From NCBI GenBank assembly GCA_965247735.1, contig CBDFHN010000002.1, positions 1,426,001 through 1,490,000 of the forward strand: a DNA stretch of 64,000 nucleotides, in the 5' to 3' direction. How positions within the stretch are numbered: position 1 is the first letter of the stretch; each line of letters opens with the position of its first letter. Under the pieces are notes generated by a model. That model searched no databases and had not been told where the DNA came from. It worked only from the letters and a program-made list of their open reading frames with translations. The position numbers were made by a program, and so were the translations under genes. This DNA comes from JAOXRU01 sp965247735 (GTDB taxonomy: Bacteria > Bacteroidota > Bacteroidia > Flavobacteriales > Flavobacteriaceae). Of this stretch, positions 15,379 to 23,737 are shown one piece after another.

Positions 15379-18156
15379 TTACATTACTAATTGCTTTTGA
15401 GATGGCTTAAATTTCGTTAATACAATACCATCAACTGCAGCTTCATACTCTTTCATAGTAGGAGTTCTACCTAAAATGGTAGATAACACTACTACGGGTG
15501 TAGAAGATAATAAAGATTCTCCTTTTTTCTCGCCAGAATCTTTAACAACTCTTCCTTGGAATAAACGTGTAGAAGTAGCCATTACCGTATCACCTGGTGC
15601 TGCCTTTTCCTGGTTACCCATACATAAGTTACAACCTGGACGCTCTAAATACAACATGTTTTCATACTTAGTACGCGCAGCTCCTTTTGGTGCATTATCA
15701 TCAAATTCGAAACCTGAGTATTTTACTAATATATCCCAGTCTCCTTCTGCTTTTAACTCATCAACAATATTATATGTTGGAGGCGCAACTACTAAAGGCG
15801 CTTTAAACTCTACTTTACCATATTTAGCTTCAATGTTCTTCAACATTTGAGCTAAAATTTGCATATCTCCTTTATGAATCATACATGATCCAATAAACCC
15901 TAAATCTACTTTCTTAGTTCCACCATAGTAAGATAATGGTCTAATATTATCATGCGTATAACGCTTAGATACATCATCATTATTTACATCAGGATCAGCA
16001 ATCATCGGCTCAGCAATTTCATCTAAATCAACAACAACCTCTGCAAAATAATTTGCGTCAGCATCCGGTCTTAAAGCTGGTTTAGTACCTGTTTTTAATT
16101 CTGTAATTCTGGTATTAGCCTTATCAACTAAACCTTTCAACATTTGTTTTGCATTATCCATTCCCTTATCAATCATGATTTGGATACGATCTCTTGCAAT
16201 TTCTAATGATTCAATTAATGTTTCTTCTTCTGAAATACAAATAGAAGCCTTAGCTTTCATCTCTGCAGTCCAGTCAGTAAATGTAAATGCTTGATCGGCA
16301 GTAAGTGTTCCAATATGAACCTCTATAATTCTACCTTGGAATACGTTATCTCCACCAAATTGATTTAACATTTGCTCTTGAGTTGCGTGAACTACATCAC
16401 GGAAATCCATAAAGCTCTTCATTTGTCCTTTAAAGGTAACTTTTACTGATTCTGGAATTGGCATAGTAGCCTCACCCGTAGCTAACGCTAAGGCAACTGT
16501 TCCTGAATCTGCACCAAAGGCAACACCTTTTGACATACGTGTATGAGAATCACCACCAATAATAATATCCCAATCACCTACTGTAATGTCATTTAATACT
16601 TTATGAATTACATCAGTCATTGCGTGATATTTCCCTTCAGGATCACGTGCAGTAATTAATCCAAAGTCATTCATAAAAGTCATTAACCTTGGAATGTTAG
16701 CCTTAGACTTATCATCCCAAACAGAAGCGGTATGACATCCTGATTGGTAACCAGCATCAACAATTGGCGAAATAATAGTCGCTGCCATCATCTCTAACTC
16801 TTGAGAAGTCATTAATCCTGTAGTATCCTGAGAACCTACAATGTTTACTTCAACTCTTACATTAGAACCCGCATGTAATGTTTTACCTGGAGTCGTTCCT
16901 ACAGCATTTTTGTTAAAGATTTTTTCAACTGCTGTTAAACCTTGTCCTTCAATAGAAACTTCTTTTGAAGTAGCATATACTTGAGGAATTTCCATTCCTA
17001 AAATTTTACATGCTATAGTTTGTAATTTTTTTCCAAAAACTACAGCATAAGATCCTCCTGCTTTAATAAACTCCATTTTTGGAGGCGTTAATGCAGTAGA
17101 AATATCTTTTAACTCTATATCTCCGTTATATAATTTTTTTGTTTTCGTATTAATTGTTAATACTGTACCAGTATCTACAGAATATGTTTGCATTAAAACA
17201 GGTTCACCATCTTTATCTACAACAGTATTTCCATCAGCATCTTTTTGCTTTTCCCAGTTTTTTAAATCGATACCAATACCTCCAGTTACCCCAACTGTTG
17301 TTAAGAAAATTGGTGCAATTCCATTTGTACCTGCAATTACTGGTGCAAAATTAATAAATGGTACATATGGACTAAAAGGCACACCTGTCCATAACGCTAC
17401 GTTATTTACTCCTGACATTCTTGAAGAACCAACTCCCATTGTTCCTTTTTCCGCGATTAACATCACACGTTTATCTGGATGTTGCTTTTTTAAAGCTAAC
17501 AATTCATTTTGCATATCTTTGTTATGCTCAAACATACACTGACCATGCAATTCACGATCTGATCTAGAATGTGCATCTGCACCTGGCGAAAGTAAATCCG
17601 TAGATATATCACCTACTCCTGCTACATATGTTACAATCTCTATTTTTTCATCAACTTCAGGTAATTTTGTAAAGAATTCTGCTTGCGCATAACTTTCTAA
17701 TAATTCTTTAGCGATAAGATTTCCTCCTTTAAAAGCATTTTCCAAAAGCTCCATATCTGCTTCATATAAAAATACTTGTGTTTTTAATACTTTTGCAGCA
17801 TCCGCAGCAATAGCAGTATCGTTTCCTAAAGCTAAAGCTAACAATACATCAACTGAAGGTCCGCCTTTCATATGAGATAATTGCTCAAAAGCAAAAGCAG
17901 GTGAAATTTCTTTTACAATTGATTCACCTAAAATGATCTCCTTTAAAAATTTAGCTTTCACACTTGCGGCACTGGTAGTCCCAGGCAATACATTGTAGAT
18001 AAAGAAACTAACAGATTCTTCTCGGTGTGCGTTATCTAAATCTTTAATTTGTAATATGATTTGACTTAGCAACTCCGCACCATCAATTGGCTGTGGGTTA
18101 AGCCCTAGATCTTTTCGTTCTTCGATCTTCTTGATGTAATCTTCATAAATATTCAT
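15379..18156 (-). CDS. acnB: Aconitate hydratase B (possible 2-methylisocitrate dehydratase activity)
   Basis: The 925-residue AcnB has an N-terminal HEAT-like helical domain (about residues 1-160), then the swivel domain with GVGSSRMSGVNNVALWTG, and the catalytic core. Cluster-binding segments are GFIGSCMIHKGDMQ and RPGCNLCMGNQ; IIGGDSHTRMSKGVAFGAD is the substrate segment. It catalyses citrate/isocitrate isomerisation; AcnB from other bacteria also dehydrates 2-methylisocitrate, and apo-AcnB can bind mRNA. Upstream sequence from 18200 carries a decayed fragment of the other aconitase class, which may form part of its 5' leader. Confidence 0.96.
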   Translation of the reverse strand: MNIYEDYIKKIEERKDLGLNPQPIDGAELLSQIILQIKDLDNAHREESVSFFIYNVLPGTTSAASVKAKFLKEIILGESIVKEISPAFAFEQLSHMKGGPSVDVLLALALGNDTAIAADAAKVLKTQVFLYEADMELLENAFKGGNLIAKELLESYAQAEFFTKLPEVDEKIEIVTYVAGVGDISTDLLSPGADAHSRSDRELHGQCMFEHNKDMQNELLALKKQHPDKRVMLIAEKGTMGVGSSRMSGVNNVALWTGVPFSPYVPFINFAPVIAGTNGIAPIFLTTVGVTGGIGIDLKNWEKQKDADGNTVVDKDGEPVLMQTYSVDTGTVLTINTKTKKLYNGDIELKDISTALTPPKMEFIKAGGSYAVVFGKKLQTIACKILGMEIPQVYATSKEVSIEGQGLTAVEKIFNKNAVGTTPGKTLHAGSNVRVEVNIVGSQDTTGLMTSQELEMMAATIISPIVDAGYQSGCHTASVWDDKSKANIPRLMTFMNDFGLITARDPEGKYHAMTDVIHKVLNDITVGDWDIIIGGDSHTRMSKGVAFGADSGTVALALATGEATMPIPESVKVTFKGQMKSFMDFRDVVHATQEQMLNQFGGDNVFQGRIIEVHIGTLTADQAFTFTDWTAEMKAKASICISEEETLIESLEIARDRIQIMIDKGMDNAKQMLKGLVDKANTRITELKTGTKPALRPDADANYFAEVVVDLDEIAEPMIADPDVNNDDVSKRYTHDNIRPLSYYGGTKKVDLGFIGSCMIHKGDMQILAQMLKNIEAKYGKVEFKAPLVVAPPTYNIVDELKAEGDWDILVKYSGFEFDDNAPKGAARTKYENMLYLERPGCNLCMGNQEKAAPGDTVMATSTRLFQGRVVKDSGEKKGESLLSSTPVVVLSTILGRTPTMKEYEAAVDGIVLTKFKPSQKQLVM

Positions 18157-18199
18157 AAGAAAAGTATTTTCAATGTTAAATTCAAGTAAATCAAGTTGA

Positions 18200-18433
18200 T
18201 TTGCATGAACTGTAATAAGGCCATCTGCATTTTAGCATCTTAACAAGAATACGGTCTGAGCAAAATCTACATAATCTTCTCCTCTTAAAAACCCTTTAGA
18301 AGGTGAACCTTACCAAACGGTACGTATAATGTTTAGCTAGAAATAATAGCTTCTCTGGTAATCTTGTGAGCTCTATTAACGCACTCTACCAGTCCCCATA
18401 AACCTCTTTAGTCATTTCAATTTCAAAAGCAAT
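18200..18433 (-). pseudogene. Relic of an aconitase N-terminus (about the first 79 codons)
   Basis: This non-coding stretch aligns on the same strand with the start of the intact aconitase gene (14955-15190). Shared blocks include AGCAAAATCTACATAATCT against AGCAAAATCGACATAATCT, TAAACCTCTTT against TATACCTCTTT, and GCCATCTGC. Small indels and substitutions throughout destroy the frame, and the position of the start codon reads AAT instead of CAT. It appears to be the decayed 5' end of a second mitochondrial-type aconitase copy, now lying directly upstream of acnB. Confidence 0.8.
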
Positions 18434-18456
18434 TTCTAATTTGTTTTCAGGTCGAA

Positions 18457-18464
18457 CAAAACTA
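18457..18464 (-). promoter_or_regulatory. Candidate -7 element upstream of the aconitase relic
   Basis: TAGTTTTG on the minus strand, at the position expected for the promoter of the decayed gene. It could now drive acnB with a leader of about 290 nt; no nearer TAnnTTTG was seen before acnB. Confidence 0.35.
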
Positions 18465-18775
18465 CAAAAATGAAAGATAATTTAAAAATATTCAACAAAA
18501 CTGCCCATTATCTGGTTATTCATTAACTAAAACAAGGAAATGACCAGGAATAATTATCAAAAACGCAAAATTATCTAGTGAAAATTATCGAATTTTAAAT
18601 TTATGCGCTATAAATTATGAAATACACACGAAAACGATATCGGCTTTTTAGTAAATTTAAAATGATTCTAAATACCAACTTGCTAAAAGACAATTACTAA
18701 CATTAAAACCCCTAATGACAATTCCATATAAAAATGAAAGCTCTTTTACTTTACACTAAAATACTGAAAAGAGGG
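18465..18775. other. Intergenic stretch without a supported gene
   Basis: AT-rich sequence between the relic and the MoxR gene. A weak hairpin (CTCTTTTCAG... pairing with GTAAAAGAG) near 18738-18775 may end the MoxR transcript. I see no coding frame, RNA gene or repeat. Confidence 0.5.
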
Positions 18776-19729
18776 CTATAACAACTCTTGAACAAGGTCT
18801 TGTGCAGAAATATGTTCAGCTTCGGCCTTATAGTTTTTTATAATTCTATGCTTTAAAATTCCAAAAGCAACAGCTTTTACATCTTCGATATCGGGAGAAT
18901 ATTTCCCATTAACCGCAGCATTTGCTTTAGCTCCCAAAATAAGGTTTTGTGAAGCTCTAGGTCCAGCTCCCCAATCGATATAATTTTTTACATAATCAGA
19001 AGCAGTTTCCAAATTTGGTCGAGTACTATTCACCAAATTTACAGCATAACTAATTACATTATCGGCAACAGGAATTCTACGAACCAATTGTTGTACTGCT
19101 ATAATTTCCTCAGCAGAAAACAGTTTATTAATAGTCACTTTTGTATCAGAAGTAGTGCTTTTAACCACCATAATTTCTTCTTCTATAGAAGGATACTCTA
19201 ACTCTATAGCAAACATAAACCTATCTAATTGTGCTTCTGGCAAAGGATAAGTACCTTCTTGCTCAATTGGGTTTTGAGTTGCTAACACAAAATATGGTGC
19301 ATCCAAATCATAACGTTTACCAGCAATAGTTACTGTACGTTCTTGCATGGCTTCTAATAAAGCTGCTTGCGTTTTTGGTGGTGTTCTATTGATTTCATCT
19401 GCTAAGATAATATTAGAAAAAATAGGTCCTTTTATAAACTTAAAGTTTCTATTACTATCTAAAATTTCACTCCCAAGAATATCACTAGGCATTAAATCGG
19501 GAGTGAATTGAATTCTTTTAAAATCTAGTCCTAATGTTCTTGCAATAGTATTTATCATTAAGGTTTTAGCCAGTCCAGGAACACCTATCAAGAGGGAGTG
19601 CCCCCCAGAATAAATGGATAATAGTATTTGATCTATTACCTTGTCTTGCCCTACTATTACTTTTGCTATTTCCTTTTTTAAATCTTGATGCTTTTTTACA
19701 AGTGCATCTATTGCCGCAACATCGGACAT
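18776..19729 (-). CDS. MoxR-family AAA ATPase
   Basis: The 317-residue ATPase has Walker A GVPGLAKT (residues 49-56), Walker B IILADE (about 106-111), sensor LATQNPIEQEGTYPLPEAQ and an arginine finger region LDRFMF. MoxR ATPases act as chaperones that insert cofactors or assemble complexes, usually with von Willebrand A proteins. None of those partners is in the window; the adjacent genes encode SurA-type chaperones, pointing to an envelope role. It begins 3 bp after the SurA-like gene ends. Confidence 0.92.
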   Translation of the reverse strand: MSDVAAIDALVKKHQDLKKEIAKVIVGQDKVIDQILLSIYSGGHSLLIGVPGLAKTLMINTIARTLGLDFKRIQFTPDLMPSDILGSEILDSNRNFKFIKGPIFSNIILADEINRTPPKTQAALLEAMQERTVTIAGKRYDLDAPYFVLATQNPIEQEGTYPLPEAQLDRFMFAIELEYPSIEEEIMVVKSTTSDTKVTINKLFSAEEIIAVQQLVRRIPVADNVISYAVNLVNSTRPNLETASDYVKNYIDWGAGPRASQNLILGAKANAAVNGKYSPDIEDVKAVAFGILKHRIIKNYKAEAEHISAQDLVQELL

Positions 19730-19732
19730 ATA

Positions 19733-21139
19733 TTATTTTTTTAACCAGTTATTTTGAAAATCACACTCCTTATTATCTTCATTAATACTAATAAAAGTAT
19801 CTTCTATGTGTTCTGTCATCCAACTTTTTACTTCCTTAAGTTGCTTTTCTTTTAATGCTAAGTCTTTAATTTTAATATAATCTTTAGCAAAATTAGCTTC
19901 GTGCTCTTCGTACCTATTTGTAACCTTTAATATTTTAAATATTTGACGTTGTGTCCTTGGGTCTTGATCTACAAGTGGTAATGAAATTTCATCATCTTTT
20001 AAATCTCTAACTTGGTTATATAATGAAGGATCAATTTTTGTCAATTCAAATTTTGTATCTAAAGTCGCTGGATTTCTTAATAAACCTCCATCATATTTAG
20101 TTTCTTTTTCATCAGAATATAATCTTGCAGCTTCATCAAAACTAATTTCTCCTTTTTCTATTTTATCTTTAAGATCTTTTATTTCTTTATTTGCTTTATC
20201 GATAGACCATTGTGGTACTTCTGGCATGATTACAATATGTCTTAAATCTAACTCTTGGCCTCTAATTTTTTCCAAAAAGATGATATGGTATCCAAATACT
20301 GTTTCAAACGGCTCAGATATCTCTCCTTCTTGTAAACTAAAAGCAACATCTTTAAACTCTTTTACAAATTGAGTTTTACGGGTCATTTTATAAAAACCTC
20401 CTTTAGATGCTGATCCTGGATCTTTAGAATACAAAATAGCCTTTACATTAAAACTAGCACCATTATCTAATACATCTCTACGGATACCATTAAGTTGGTC
20501 TATAATTTTTTGTTTTTCTTCTTCCGGAATCTCTGGCTGCTTTACTATCTGTGCAATTTCTAATTCTGCACCAAAAACTGGTCTATCTGCTTTTGGAATA
20601 GACTTAAAGTAATTACGTACCTCTTCTGGAGTAACTTCTATTTCTTCAACAATTTTTGTTTGCATTCTTTCAGACAGCATTCTTACCTTATTTACTTCGG
20701 TAAGTTTTTCTCTAAAACTTTCTTCGCTATCTGAATTATAAAATTCTAACAACTTCTCTATAGTACCAAATTTACTTCCTACAAGATAATCTATTTGTCT
20801 ATCGTTTGTCGCTTTTACTTCTGAATGACTGATGATAATACTATCCTGTACGGCCTGATGCGCATATAACTTATCTTCCATAAGTTTCCCTAGAAGACTG
20901 CATCGCGTAATGCCTTTGGTAGAAACTCCTTGCGTTTCTAGGTCTACATACATTTTAGAAATATCAGACTCTAAAATAGCATAATCGCCTATAACAGCCG
21001 CTACACCATCTATTTTTACTCTTTTAAAATCAGTAACTACTACTTCTTCTTTAACTTCCGAAGTACTTTGAACGGGTTCTTGTGCTGTAACAACTCCCAC
21101 TGCTGCTATTGCCATTGCCAAAAAAATATTCTTTTTCAT
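19733..21139 (-). CDS. SurA-like periplasmic peptidyl-prolyl isomerase
   Basis: The 468-residue protein has a signal peptide (MKKNIFLAMAIAAVGVVTAQ), an N-terminal SurA chaperone domain (VDGVAAVIGDYAILESDI pattern, about residues 40-180), and two parvulin domains at about 190-292 and 295-395, with SKGGFYKMTRKTQFVKEFKD and LDLRHIVIMPEVP. It should escort outer-membrane proteins through the periplasm. The frame extends to 21175; I chose ATG 21139 because the signal peptide starts there and AAGGG lies just upstream. It follows the lipoprotein gene by 4 bp. Confidence 0.92.
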   Translation of the reverse strand: MKKNIFLAMAIAAVGVVTAQEPVQSTSEVKEEVVVTDFKRVKIDGVAAVIGDYAILESDISKMYVDLETQGVSTKGITRCSLLGKLMEDKLYAHQAVQDSIIISHSEVKATNDRQIDYLVGSKFGTIEKLLEFYNSDSEESFREKLTEVNKVRMLSERMQTKIVEEIEVTPEEVRNYFKSIPKADRPVFGAELEIAQIVKQPEIPEEEKQKIIDQLNGIRRDVLDNGASFNVKAILYSKDPGSASKGGFYKMTRKTQFVKEFKDVAFSLQEGEISEPFETVFGYHIIFLEKIRGQELDLRHIVIMPEVPQWSIDKANKEIKDLKDKIEKGEISFDEAARLYSDEKETKYDGGLLRNPATLDTKFELTKIDPSLYNQVRDLKDDEISLPLVDQDPRTQRQIFKILKVTNRYEEHEANFAKDYIKIKDLALKEKQLKEVKSWMTEHIEDTFISINEDNKECDFQNNWLKK

Positions 21140-21143
21140 TCCC

Positions 21144-22010
21144 TTATTCATAAATTTTAAATTCATTCTTATCAACTGCTTCTTTCAGCACGTCGTTTTC
21201 TAATTGCTTTACGTATGCCAACTTCCTCTTATTCAACAATATTTGTTTTATTGTTGGTTTAATATATGATAGTGGAGCAATGTCATTTCTTTGTAAAACT
21301 TCTTTTATATCAACCAAATATACCCCAACTGAATCTTTTAACTCTAAAAATTGTGATTTATTTAGATATTGCCCTCCATTTGCTACAGTTATGCCTGGTA
21401 TTTTTCTTATCACAATAGCTTTACTTACCCAATTATTGAGACTAAAACTATGGTTTTTAAACTGTATATTTATTGAATCTAAAAAAGTGCTATCTTTTTT
21501 AGAATACCTTCTTAATCGCTGTTTAATTTCACGAACATCTGCATACTGAGGTGAAAGTTCTATATACCTCAACTTTAACAATGCGTCATTCAGTTTAAAA
21601 TTCTCTTTATTTTTATCATAAAAAGATTTCATCTCGAATTCCTTAATTACGGTATCTAAAGATTTTTGCATTAATGCATCTTTATAAGCTCTAGTATATA
21701 AATCTGCTTGATAAGAAGCTACTAAATTATTAAAATCTGCTAATTTCTCCTCACTTAAATTTATTTTAGCCCTAGATAGTAGTAACTGCGTTACTGCCCA
21801 ATCGTTAATATGATTGGTTACTAATGCAATACTATCATCTTTAGATAGCCCCTTGCTAAAACCATCTGGTAAGTCTTCTTTATACAAAAAAGAATCTCCA
21901 GCATGAGCAATAGCTGTACCTTTAGTATCTTCTTTTTTAAAAAAACTACATGCCGAAAGCATCAAAACCAGACCAATAATTAATAGTACATTATTTCTTT
22001 TTAGTATCAT
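21144..22010 (-). CDS. SurA N-domain-like lipoprotein (putative periplasmic chaperone)
   Basis: The 288-residue protein has a lipoprotein signal (LLIIGLVLMLSACSFF). The rest is largely helical with a SurA-like start, HAGDSFLYKEDLPDGF (matching the 'g-vitrgDl' segment of SurA), but no complete parvulin domain can be picked out; the C-terminal region (GGQYLNKSQFLELKDSVGVY) is a weak remnant of that pattern. It is probably a chaperone partner of the SurA-like protein encoded 4 bp downstream. It is the first gene of the three-gene chaperone/ATPase operon. Confidence 0.75.
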   Translation of the reverse strand: MILKRNNVLLIIGLVLMLSACSFFKKEDTKGTAIAHAGDSFLYKEDLPDGFSKGLSKDDSIALVTNHINDWAVTQLLLSRAKINLSEEKLADFNNLVASYQADLYTRAYKDALMQKSLDTVIKEFEMKSFYDKNKENFKLNDALLKLRYIELSPQYADVREIKQRLRRYSKKDSTFLDSINIQFKNHSFSLNNWVSKAIVIRKIPGITVANGGQYLNKSQFLELKDSVGVYLVDIKEVLQRNDIAPLSYIKPTIKQILLNKRKLAYVKQLENDVLKEAVDKNEFKIYE

Positions 22011-22241
22011 ATGTTATTACTTAGGAAGATAAAAGTACTTCCGAAACCCACAAAAATAACAATTCGTTGCTTTCTTACAATAGGCAAAGCTCTTGATTAA
22101 CAATTTTTTATCATAAAATCATAAATATAGCACCAAAATAGACCCCAAAAACGATTTTTAACCATATTCGTAAAAAATAAAATATAGTAACTTTACCAAT
22201 ACAATCAAGATTTTCTAGTAAAAAACTCCACATAGTAGCTT

Positions 22242-22757
22242 ATGCTTAATAAAACACATCCTAAAGTTAGACTAGAAAAAACATATATTTCTAGAGAAGC
22301 TACTTCTAGCTTAATCCAAATAGATTTTTCTGACACTTTTGCTACTACAAACCATCAAAATGATCTGCAAACAATCACAAATCTTATCTTTAACACTATA
22401 CCAACATGGTTAACATGGCTATTAAACATTAGAAATTGGCTGGTACAGTTTATAGGATTAAAACATGAAAAACCAGCGGGTTATCATACTAATTATGAAG
22501 TTGGAGGTTATGTTGCCTTTTTTAAGATTTTTAAGATCAGTTCCAATGAAATTACATTAGGAGCCGATGATTCTCATCTTAACTTTAGAGCCATTGTCAC
22601 AGATACACAGACCGAACATTTTAACATAAAAGTAACCACTTTAGTAAAATTTAATAATAAAACCGGGAAAATCTATATGAAAATCATTGCTCCTTTTCAC
22701 CGCTTTGTTGTAAAACAAATTGTTAAGCAAGCGTTTGTTGAGAATGCACCAAAATAA
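22242..22757 (+). CDS. DUF2867-like protein
   Basis: A 171-residue soluble protein without a signal peptide. Features that recall the DUF2867 family are a central PAGYHTNYEVGGYVAFFKI, the beta-rich segment SHLNFRAIVTD, and the ending IYMKIIAPFHRFVVKQIV. The function is unknown; SRPBCC-like folding is a possibility. It stands between a divergent chaperone operon and the DUF3050 gene, which has its own promoter, so it is probably monocistronic. Confidence 0.65.
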   Translation: MLNKTHPKVRLEKTYISREATSSLIQIDFSDTFATTNHQNDLQTITNLIFNTIPTWLTWLLNIRNWLVQFIGLKHEKPAGYHTNYEVGGYVAFFKIFKISSNEITLGADDSHLNFRAIVTDTQTEHFNIKVTTLVKFNNKTGKIYMKIIAPFHRFVVKQIVKQAFVENAPK

Positions 22758-22782
22758 TAGGCATACTCTTTATCTTTTATCG

Positions 22783-22813
22783 TTGTAACATAAGTTAAGG
22801 TACTGTATATTTG
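22783..22813 (+). promoter_or_regulatory. Promoter of the DUF3050 gene
   Basis: TTG at 22783-22785, 20 bp, then TATATTTG at 22806-22813, 41 bp before the ATG: both consensus elements at the expected spacing. Confidence 0.65.
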
Positions 22814-22853
22814 CTTCCGATTTTTAGAATCACCAACTAGCACTTTATATTTC

Positions 22854-23639
22854 ATGACTCAAATAGCACATATAGAAAAGGAAATTGCTCCTTTAAGAGC
22901 AGCACTTCAAAATCATAAATTATATAAAAACTTAAAAACTGTTACAGATATTCAGGTTTTTATGGAACAGCATGTTTTTGCTGTTTGGGATTTTATGTCC
23001 CTTTTAAAAGCATTACAACAACAACTTACTTGTGTTAACACTCCTTGGATGCCTGCAAAAAATCCTGTTTTAGCACGTTTTATCAACGAGATAGTACATG
23101 GTGAAGAAAGCGATATTAATGAACTAAAAGAACCCAAAAGCCATTACGAAATGTACTTAGATGCAATGGATCAAGTACATGCCGATACAACACAAATCAG
23201 TTTTTTTATTTCTTTACTAAAGGAAGGAAAAACTATTGAAGAAGCTTTAAACAAAGCTACTGTTGGTGTCAAAGTTACTGCATTTGTTAACTATACATTT
23301 ATGATAATTGCAACTCAAAAACCTCATCTAATAGCAGCTGCTTTTACCTTTGGTCGGGAAGATCTTATTCCAGATATGTTTATTGAAATCCTAAAAAATG
23401 CAGATGATCAAAACAATCTATATCCAAAATTAACATATTACCTAGACAGGCATATAGAGCTTGATGGTGACGAACACGGCCCATTATCTCTACAAATGAT
23501 TTCTGAATTGTGTGGTGATGATGCTGCAAAATGGGAAGAAACGCTTATTGTAGCTAAATCTGCTTTAAACCAACGCATACAACTCTGGAATGGTATTTCT
23601 GATCTTATTGAAGAAAAACAATTAGAGACTGTAAATTAG
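22854..23639 (+). CDS. DUF3050 protein (heme-oxygenase-like helical fold)
   Basis: The 261-residue, all-helical protein matches the DUF3050 pattern: FMEQHVFAVWDFMSLLKALQ near residue 40, NEIVHGEESD, SHYEMYLDAM, TFGREDLIPDMF and YLDRHIELDGDEHGPLSLQM. The conserved His and Glu residues in these helices resemble the iron-binding sites of heme-oxygenase-like non-heme enzymes, but no activity is established. It has its own promoter and terminator, so it is a single-gene unit. Confidence 0.82.
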   Translation: MTQIAHIEKEIAPLRAALQNHKLYKNLKTVTDIQVFMEQHVFAVWDFMSLLKALQQQLTCVNTPWMPAKNPVLARFINEIVHGEESDINELKEPKSHYEMYLDAMDQVHADTTQISFFISLLKEGKTIEEALNKATVGVKVTAFVNYTFMIIATQKPHLIAAAFTFGREDLIPDMFIEILKNADDQNNLYPKLTYYLDRHIELDGDEHGPLSLQMISELCGDDAAKWEETLIVAKSALNQRIQLWNGISDLIEEKQLETVN

Positions 23640-23660
23640 TATTACACCATACTTCAATAC

Positions 23661-23700
23661 AAAAACAACCTGCTTTTTTAAATAAGTAGGTTGTTTTTTG
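23661..23700 (+). terminator. Terminator after the DUF3050 gene
   Basis: Stem AAACAACCTGC / GTAGGTTGTTT with an AT-rich loop and trailing T residues. Confidence 0.8.
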
Positions 23701-23737
23701 CTTTATATACTATTTTAACCTTGCTGTTATTTTTAAA

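Noticed and set aside
18200..18433. Considered as a functional small gene or riboswitch upstream of acnB
   Set aside because: The alignment with the aconitase start explains it, the frame is broken, and no conserved RNA structure was apparent.
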